Below, in pieces: positions 13,356 to 17,998 of a stretch of 17,998 bases of DNA (position 1 is the first letter of the stretch; each line of letters begins with the position of its first letter). Origin of the DNA: Rikenellaceae bacterium. Its GTDB lineage: Bacteria; Bacteroidota; Bacteroidia; Bacteroidales; UBA932. The stretch lies in contig JAAZIW010000208.1 in the NCBI GenBank assembly GCA_012800665.1, forward strand, positions 1 to 17,998, read 5' to 3'. Made by a program: the position numbers and the translations under genes. Below the pieces are notes generated by a model. The model had not been told where the DNA came from. It did no database searches and was given only the letters and a program-made list of their open reading frames with translations.

Positions 13356-14810
13356 ATGGAAAAAAGCGACATTGGCCTGATAGGCCTCGCCGTCATGGGC
13401 GAGAATTTGGTTCTCAATATGGAAAGCAAAGGCTTTCGCGTAAGCGTTTACAATCGCACGCAGGAAAAAGTGGATAATTTCATGGAAGGGCGCGGTGCGG
13501 GCAAAAACATTTACGGCGCAAGCAGTCTGGAAGATTTCGTTTCCAGTCTGAAGGCTCCCCGGAAAGTATTCCTTATGATAAAAGCAGGCAAGGCGGTGGA
13601 TGATTTCATAGAAAAGCTGCTTCCTCTGTTGGATAAGGGAGATATTATAATAGATGGAGGGAATACGCATTTTCCCGACACTACAAGACGCACCGCCTAT
13701 GTAGAGAGCAAAGGCTTGCTTTATATCGGCACCGGCGTTTCCGGAGGAGAAGAGGGCGCGCTGAACGGCCCCAGCATGATGCCGGGAGGCTCTCCTCAGG
13801 CTTGGCCTCATGTGAAGCCCATATTCCAAAGCATCTGCGCAAAAGTGTCGGACGGCACTCCCTGCTGCGATTGGGTGGGTGAAGGCGGCGCCGGCCATTT
13901 TGTAAAAATGGTGCACAACGGAATAGAGTATGGCGACATCCAGCTCATCTGCGAATGCTATTCAATAATGAAAAACCTGCTCGGGATGAGCAATGAACAG
14001 ATGCACGAGACTTTCGCAGAATGGAACAAGGGCGACCTCGACAGCTATCTGATAGAGATAACCCGCGACATTCTTGCCAAGAAGGATGAGGATGGAAATT
14101 ATGTGCTGGATTATATTCTCGATACTGCAGGTCAGAAAGGCACCGGAAAATGGACGGCAATAGCCGCCCTTGATACGGGAGTTCCTCTCACCCTCATAGC
14201 CGAGAGCGTATTCGCCCGCAGTCTATCCGCACAAAAGAAAGAGAGAGTGGCCGCAAGCAAGATTCTCAAAGGCCCAAAGCCGCAGAAATATACAGGTGAC
14301 ATCAAAGTTTTCCTGAATGATATGGAGAAGGCTCTCTTTGCTGCAAAAGTAGTATCTTATGCACAGGGTTTCAATCTTATGCGCGCAGCAGCGGAAGAAT
14401 ACGGATGGAATTTGAATTATGGCGGCATCGCCCTGATGTGGAGGGGAGGCTGCATAATCCGCAGCGTATTTTTAGGAAAGATAAAGGAGGCATTCGACAA
14501 GAATCCCGATATCCCTAATATATTGCTAGACTCATATTTTACCGAAAAACTTGCAGCTGCACAATCAGGCTGGAGAAATGTTTTGGCGGAGGCCGTTAAA
14601 AACGGCATTCCCGTTCCATGCTTGAGCGCAGGGCTCGAATACTATGACGGCTACCGCTCCGAAAGGCTTCCCGCCAATCTTCTTCAAGCCCAACGCGACT
14701 ATTTCGGCGCTCATACCTATGAGCGTATCGATAGGGAAAGAGGAGAATTTTTTCATACAAACTGGACCGGTGAGGGTGGAGACACCGTTGCTGGTACATA
14801 TAACGCATAA
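13356..14810 (+). CDS. gnd: 6-phosphogluconate dehydrogenase, decarboxylating
   Basis: A 484-residue enzyme oxidising 6-phosphogluconate to ribulose-5-phosphate and CO2 with reduction of NAD(P)+. The ATG at 13356 is chosen because it gives the standard family start (MEKSDIGLIGLAVMGENL); an upstream in-frame start at 13278 would overlap the previous gene by 74 bp. The Rossmann motif GLIGLAVMG is at 7-15. Substrate-site motifs are VSGGEEGALNGPSMMPGG, KMVHNGIEYGD (Lys184, equivalent to the catalytic Lys183 of animal enzymes) and TAGQKGTGKWT in the helical domain. The length fits the long-chain family. Its presence inside a uronate operon, 4 bp behind a LarA-like epimerase, is the main sign that carbon may leave through the pentose phosphate pathway. 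Cofactor preference was not judged. Confidence 0.96.
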   Translation: MEKSDIGLIGLAVMGENLVLNMESKGFRVSVYNRTQEKVDNFMEGRGAGKNIYGASSLEDFVSSLKAPRKVFLMIKAGKAVDDFIEKLLPLLDKGDIIIDGGNTHFPDTTRRTAYVESKGLLYIGTGVSGGEEGALNGPSMMPGGSPQAWPHVKPIFQSICAKVSDGTPCCDWVGEGGAGHFVKMVHNGIEYGDIQLICECYSIMKNLLGMSNEQMHETFAEWNKGDLDSYLIEITRDILAKKDEDGNYVLDYILDTAGQKGTGKWTAIAALDTGVPLTLIAESVFARSLSAQKKERVAASKILKGPKPQKYTGDIKVFLNDMEKALFAAKVVSYAQGFNLMRAAAEEYGWNLNYGGIALMWRGGCIIRSVFLGKIKEAFDKNPDIPNILLDSYFTEKLAAAQSGWRNVLAEAVKNGIPVPCLSAGLEYYDGYRSERLPANLLQAQRDYFGAHTYERIDRERGEFFHTNWTGEGGDTVAGTYNA

Positions 14811-14822
14811 ATATTTAATAAC

Positions 14823-16073
14823 ATGAAAATACAGAAATATTCTTTCGGCGTAGGAGACCGCTTCGGCCATCAGGGCAAAGCGCAACTCAGCGCCTTACTG
14901 AAAGCACGCAAGGAATTCGGCGTGGACTTTATTCCCGTTTGGAACAAGAGCAACCGTGAACACCAGATAGTCGGTACCGAGCCCGGCAGCACCCGTGTCG
15001 AGGCAGATGCGGCAGTGAAGGCTCTTGGCTACACCGGTCAGTATTTTGTGGATGCCGACCACATTAATCTCGGCAATGTAGACCGTTTCATCAACAGCTC
15101 CGACTTTTTCACCTTGGATGTAGCGGATTATATAGGCAAGCCTGCCGACTCGAAAGATATAGATGAATTTGTTGAGGCGAATCGCAAATATCTCGGCAAT
15201 CTTTCAATACCCGGTTTTGCAGAGCCTTTGAAGGTGTCCGAAGAAGAACTTCGCGCTATCGCAGGACGCTATCTTTTTGCTGCACAGGAAGCCGGCCGCA
15301 TATACCGCCATATCGAGGCGGCCAAAGGCGCCGACAATTTTGTGACAGAAGTGTCTATGGACGAGGTTGCAGAGCCTCAGACTCCGCTGGAAATACTCTT
15401 TATTCTGAGCGCGCTTGCAAAAAACGGCGTACCCATGCAGACTTTCGCACCAAAATTCACAGGCCGCTTCAATAAAGGCGTGGAATATTGTGGAGATTTG
15501 GCTCAGTTCGAAAAGGAATTCGAAGAAGACCTGCTTGTAATCGATTATGCCATAAAGGAATTCGGTCTAAAGGAGAATCTCAAGTTGAGCATTCATTCCG
15601 GCTCAGATAAATTCAGCATCTACCCCATTATGGGAAGACTCATACGCAAGTACGACAAGGGTATACACATCAAGACCGCCGGTACCTCCTGGCTGGAAGA
15701 AAATATCGGTCTGGCGCTCGCAGATGCAAACGCACTTGCGCTTGCCAAGCGCATCTATATAAACGCCCTTACCCGTATGGACGAACTCACCATTCCCTAT
15801 GCAAGCGTGATAGATGTGGATGTAAAGGCTCTTCCTTCTCCCGAAGAGGTGGAGAAGTGGGATGCCGATACCTATGCCCGCACCTTGCGCCACAATCAGT
15901 CCGACCCTCTCTATAATCCATCTTTCCGCCAACTCATACATGTGAGCTATAAAATTGCGGCGGAATTAGGCGATGAGTTCTATCCTGCCCTTAAAAAACA
16001 TTCCGATGTAATAGGCGCAGAAGTTATTGAAAATATTTGCGAGCGTCATATCAAAAAACTTTTTAAGCTATAA
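14823..16073 (+). CDS. uxaE: Tagaturonate epimerase (tagaturonate-fructuronate 3-epimerase), UxaE family
   Basis: A 416-residue cytoplasmic protein that resembles the UxaE family, first described from Thermotoga maritima, which interconverts D-tagaturonate and D-fructuronate. Recognisable segments are FGVGDRFGHQGKAQL at the N-terminus, GQYFVDADHINLGNVDRF (about residues 72-89), FAPKFTGRFNKGVEY in the centre and SIHSGSDKFSIYPIMGRLI from residue 256, the last with a likely metal-binding or catalytic His258. There is no signal peptide or membrane segment. It starts 12 bp after gnd and ends 9 bp before the SDR gene. In context it lets galacturonate, after isomerisation by UxaC (not in the window), enter the fructuronate/mannonate branch without a separate altronate pathway. 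The family assignment is from remembered motifs. Confidence 0.85.
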   Translation: MKIQKYSFGVGDRFGHQGKAQLSALLKARKEFGVDFIPVWNKSNREHQIVGTEPGSTRVEADAAVKALGYTGQYFVDADHINLGNVDRFINSSDFFTLDVADYIGKPADSKDIDEFVEANRKYLGNLSIPGFAEPLKVSEEELRAIAGRYLFAAQEAGRIYRHIEAAKGADNFVTEVSMDEVAEPQTPLEILFILSALAKNGVPMQTFAPKFTGRFNKGVEYCGDLAQFEKEFEEDLLVIDYAIKEFGLKENLKLSIHSGSDKFSIYPIMGRLIRKYDKGIHIKTAGTSWLEENIGLALADANALALAKRIYINALTRMDELTIPYASVIDVDVKALPSPEEVEKWDADTYARTLRHNQSDPLYNPSFRQLIHVSYKIAAELGDEFYPALKKHSDVIGAEVIENICERHIKKLFKL

Positions 16074-16082
16074 TTTTTAATC

Positions 16083-16925
16083 ATGAAATACTCTTTTGAC
16101 GATTTAAAAGGACGCAATTGCGTAATAACGGGAGGCTTCGGCATTATAGGAACCGCGCTTACCCGCGGACTTGCATCAGCAGGCGTTAATTTGGCGGTGA
16201 TTTCCCGTAAAGCGGGGGAGGACCCGCAAGCAGCGAAGATTGCAAGCGAATTCGGTGTAAAATGCATAGGCATTTCTGCGAGCGCGCTTGACAAGGATGC
16301 TCTTGAGAAGGCCTATGAAGAGGTTCACAAGAAACTCGGCCGTATAGACATACTTATAAACTGCGCCGGAGGCAATTCCCCCAAAGCCACTTGTGCCGCC
16401 GAACAGATGACTGCGGAGACTCCTCTCCCCGACAGTTTCTACGGTTTGGATATAAGCGGATTCAAGGATGTGTTCGACCTTAATTTTCAAGGAACAGTGC
16501 TCGCCACGATGATTTTCACGCGCGATATGGTAAAGGATGGAAAGGGAGGCAATGTGCTCAATATCTCAAGCATGAATTCAATAAGACCGCTTACTAAGAT
16601 TCCCGCCTATTCCGCGGCGAAAGGAGCCATAAATAATTTCACCCAATGGTATAGCGTGCATGTTGCTCCGCTTGGCATAAGATGCAATGCCATAGCACCG
16701 GGCTTCTTCCTTACAAATCAGAACAGATTCCTGCTTACAGATGAAAAGACGGGCGAATTGAAGCCGCGCGGCAAGAAGATAATATCCAATACACCGATGC
16801 ACAAGTTCGGCGAGCCGGAAGACCTTGTGGGCACCATGCTATATCTGCTTAGCGACATATCAAGCTTTGTAACCGGAACAATCATACCTGTGGACGGAGG
16901 CTATGCCGCCTTTGGCGGAGTGTAG
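16083..16925 (+). CDS. SDR-family fructuronate reductase (D-mannonate oxidoreductase, UxuB/YjmF type)
   Basis: A 280-residue short-chain dehydrogenase. The nucleotide-binding motif is TGGFGIIG (16-23), followed by NCAGG, and the catalytic residues are Ser163 (NISS), Tyr176 and Lys180 (YSAAK). It has the features of the mannonate oxidoreductase group of SDRs, the type found in B. subtilis uxuB and many Bacteroidota: NSPKATC after the NAG motif, AIAPGFFLTNQNRFLL, NTPMHKFGEPEDL and a C-terminus in DGGYAAFGGV. This differs from KduD, which is about 250 residues. It would reduce D-fructuronate from UxaE to D-mannonate using NAD(P)H. It is the last gene of the operon, and its stop lies 9 bp from the stop of a convergent gene. 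A KduD-like side activity cannot be excluded. Confidence 0.85.
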   Translation: MKYSFDDLKGRNCVITGGFGIIGTALTRGLASAGVNLAVISRKAGEDPQAAKIASEFGVKCIGISASALDKDALEKAYEEVHKKLGRIDILINCAGGNSPKATCAAEQMTAETPLPDSFYGLDISGFKDVFDLNFQGTVLATMIFTRDMVKDGKGGNVLNISSMNSIRPLTKIPAYSAAKGAINNFTQWYSVHVAPLGIRCNAIAPGFFLTNQNRFLLTDEKTGELKPRGKKIISNTPMHKFGEPEDLVGTMLYLLSDISSFVTGTIIPVDGGYAAFGGV

Positions 16926-16934
16926 ACCTTGTCC

Positions 16935-17998
16935 TTACTTGTAGATTTGCGAAACTATATAATTACGCAGTTCTTCTCTCTCTAAAATATCGCGGGCACG
17001 GAACCATACGTGCCCGTCGGTGTATGTAGTGGAGCGCAATAAATCTATCTGCCGCTTGAATTCCGCGACATTTTTAAATCCGGAATCTTTTTTGCGTCTG
17101 TGGAATATGGGATCATGCTTATAGGCGGCTATGCCTATGTATAGGGGGATTTCCTCTGCAAGCTCTTTCCATTCTTCAAGCGCTTTCGGGAAAGCGGCGG
17201 CATCGCCCCTGTCCATGCTCCAATAAAGCTGCGGCACCAAATAATCAAGAGACTTCTCGCTTACCCAACGCTTGGGATCAGCATAAAGCATGCAGGTGTT
17301 CACTATGAGCCCTTGCGGAGATACTCCAAAAACAGCGCCCTCTTTAGTGTCGTGTACCACTTGGTGAAGGGTTTCAACCACCTTGTCAATATTGCTGAAT
17401 CTCCATTCTTCCAGCGATTTGCCTTCGCCGTATTGAGCATATAAATCGGCATCATCCCATGCCCCCGGCTCGTCTCCTTTGCGTTTGTCACTTCGGAGAC
17501 CCCAAGGATAGAAATAGTCATCGATGTGCAGGCCGTCCACATCATATTTTTCGAGTATTTCGCGCGCAATATCCGATAGGAATTGCAGCACTTCGGGATT
17601 GCCCGGGTCGAGGTATTCTTTGCCTTCGTAATTATGCACCCATTCCGGGTGGGCGTATTTAACCTGGCTAATCGACCTGGCGGTAGTGTCTGCAACGCTG
17701 ACCCGAAGGGGATTTATCCAAGCGTGTATGCTCATGCCGCAGTCGTGCGAAACCTTGACCGCAAGACTTAGAGGATCGAAATAGGGCGACATCCCTTCTT
17801 CTCCGGTAAGATGGCGGCTCCATGGCAGAAGTTCGGAAGAATACATGGCATCCATCTCGCTCACCACCTGAAAATAAAGGGTGTTGCAGCCGAGTTCCGC
17901 CAGGCCCTTAATGGTGTTTATAAGGTCTTCGCGTTGAGCGAAATGCAAGTTTTCCTTGCGGGGCCAGTCCAGTCCGTCTACGGTGGCGAGCCATACTC
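16935..17998 (-). CDS. GHL10 (DUF187) glycoside hydrolase-like protein (partial, N-terminus beyond right edge)
   Basis: The C-terminal 353 or so codons of a glycosyl hydrolase-like family 10 protein (a TIM-barrel related to YngK). The frame stays open to the right edge, where the first full residues are VWLATVDGLDWPRKENL, the usual start of the domain. The signal peptide and true start codon are therefore outside the window, and the TTG at 17948 is not a real start. Conserved segments are GCNTLYFQVVSEMDAMYSS, IHAWINPLRV, YLDPGNPEVLQFL, VDGLHIDDYFYPW and LDYLVPQLYWSMDRGD. Biochemistry of the family is thin; peptidoglycan or polysaccharide cleavage has been suggested for relatives. It is transcribed toward the uronate operon and carries no sign of the CAAACGTTTG control in the visible part, so membership in the pectin regulon is uncertain. 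Confidence 0.9.
   Translation of the reverse strand, partial: VWLATVDGLDWPRKENLHFAQREDLINTIKGLAELGCNTLYFQVVSEMDAMYSSELLPWSRHLTGEEGMSPYFDPLSLAVKVSHDCGMSIHAWINPLRVSVADTTARSISQVKYAHPEWVHNYEGKEYLDPGNPEVLQFLSDIAREILEKYDVDGLHIDDYFYPWGLRSDKRKGDEPGAWDDADLYAQYGEGKSLEEWRFSNIDKVVETLHQVVHDTKEGAVFGVSPQGLIVNTCMLYADPKRWVSEKSLDYLVPQLYWSMDRGDAAAFPKALEEWKELAEEIPLYIGIAAYKHDPIFHRRKKDSGFKNVAEFKRQIDLLRSTTYTDGHVWFRARDILEREELRNYIVSQIYK

Noticed and set aside
15724..15739. TGCAAACG followed by CACTTGCG in the uxaE gene, resembling the operator
   Set aside because: Only one half-site matches and it lies deep inside a coding region with no promoter.
16083..16925. KduD (2-deoxy-D-gluconate/DKI reductase) as the identity of the SDR
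   Set aside because: It is about 30 residues longer than KduD and carries the NSPKAT, FFLTNQNR and AFGGV features of the mannonate oxidoreductase group; kept only as a possible side activity.
1..17998. CRISPR arrays, tRNA/rRNA genes, insertion sequences or integration sites
   Set aside because: No periodic repeats, cloverleaf-like segments, transposase frames or terminal repeats were seen anywhere in the window.

Overview
The window looks like part of a pectin (homogalacturonan) utilisation locus from a member of the Bacteroidota, most likely a gut-type Bacteroidales. The grounds are a SusC-family TonB-dependent receptor, several lipoprotein or Sec-exported pectinases, and promoters with the Bacteroidota -33 TTG / -7 TAnnTTTG pattern. 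No RNA gene, CRISPR array or mobile element was seen. Coding density is very high and no gene-free stretch exceeds 150 bp.

Layout from left to right. (1) Minus strand, running off the left edge: a pectate lyase lipoprotein (PL1 type with an FN3 domain, 1810-3702) followed by the SusC-like receptor (<1-1784). (2) Divergent, plus strand: a secreted two-domain enzyme, PL10 pectate lyase plus CE12 acetylesterase (3820-5574). (3) Minus strand: a GH28 polygalacturonase lipoprotein and a CE8 pectin methylesterase, translationally coupled (7976 to 5575). (4) Divergent, plus strand: a LacI-family regulator, KduI and a DUF4861 lipoprotein (8050-10850). (5) Plus strand: a five-gene cytoplasmic operon (10997-16925) with a PfkB-family kinase, a LarA-family (nickel-pincer) 2-hydroxyacid epimerase homologue, 6-phosphogluconate dehydrogenase, UxaE tagaturonate epimerase and an SDR-type fructuronate reductase. 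(6) Minus strand, running off the right edge: a GHL10 glycosidase-like protein.

Regulation is unusually legible. A palindrome with core CAAACGTTTG occurs at 3799-3812, 8010-8023 and 10950-10969. These three sites sit in the promoters of all five inferred transcription units above, and the LacI-family gene lies beside the middle one. Each site is placed to block a promoter, at the -33 element or the start point. Three of the five transcripts are predicted to begin within about 0-4 nt of their start codon, so they may be leaderless.

Polymer is de-esterified and cut outside the cell or in the periplasm (CE8, CE12, PL1, PL10, GH28) and imported by the SusC-type receptor. Saturated galacturonate would then be handled by the cytoplasmic operon. 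The most interesting reading of that operon is a complete alternative to the mannonate dehydratase/KDG route: tagaturonate to fructuronate (UxaE), to mannonate (SDR), to gluconate (LarA homologue as C2 epimerase), to 6-phosphogluconate (PfkB kinase), to ribulose-5-phosphate (Gnd). No UxuA or KDPG aldolase gene is present in the window. This route is inference from gene content and order; the enzyme families themselves are clear.
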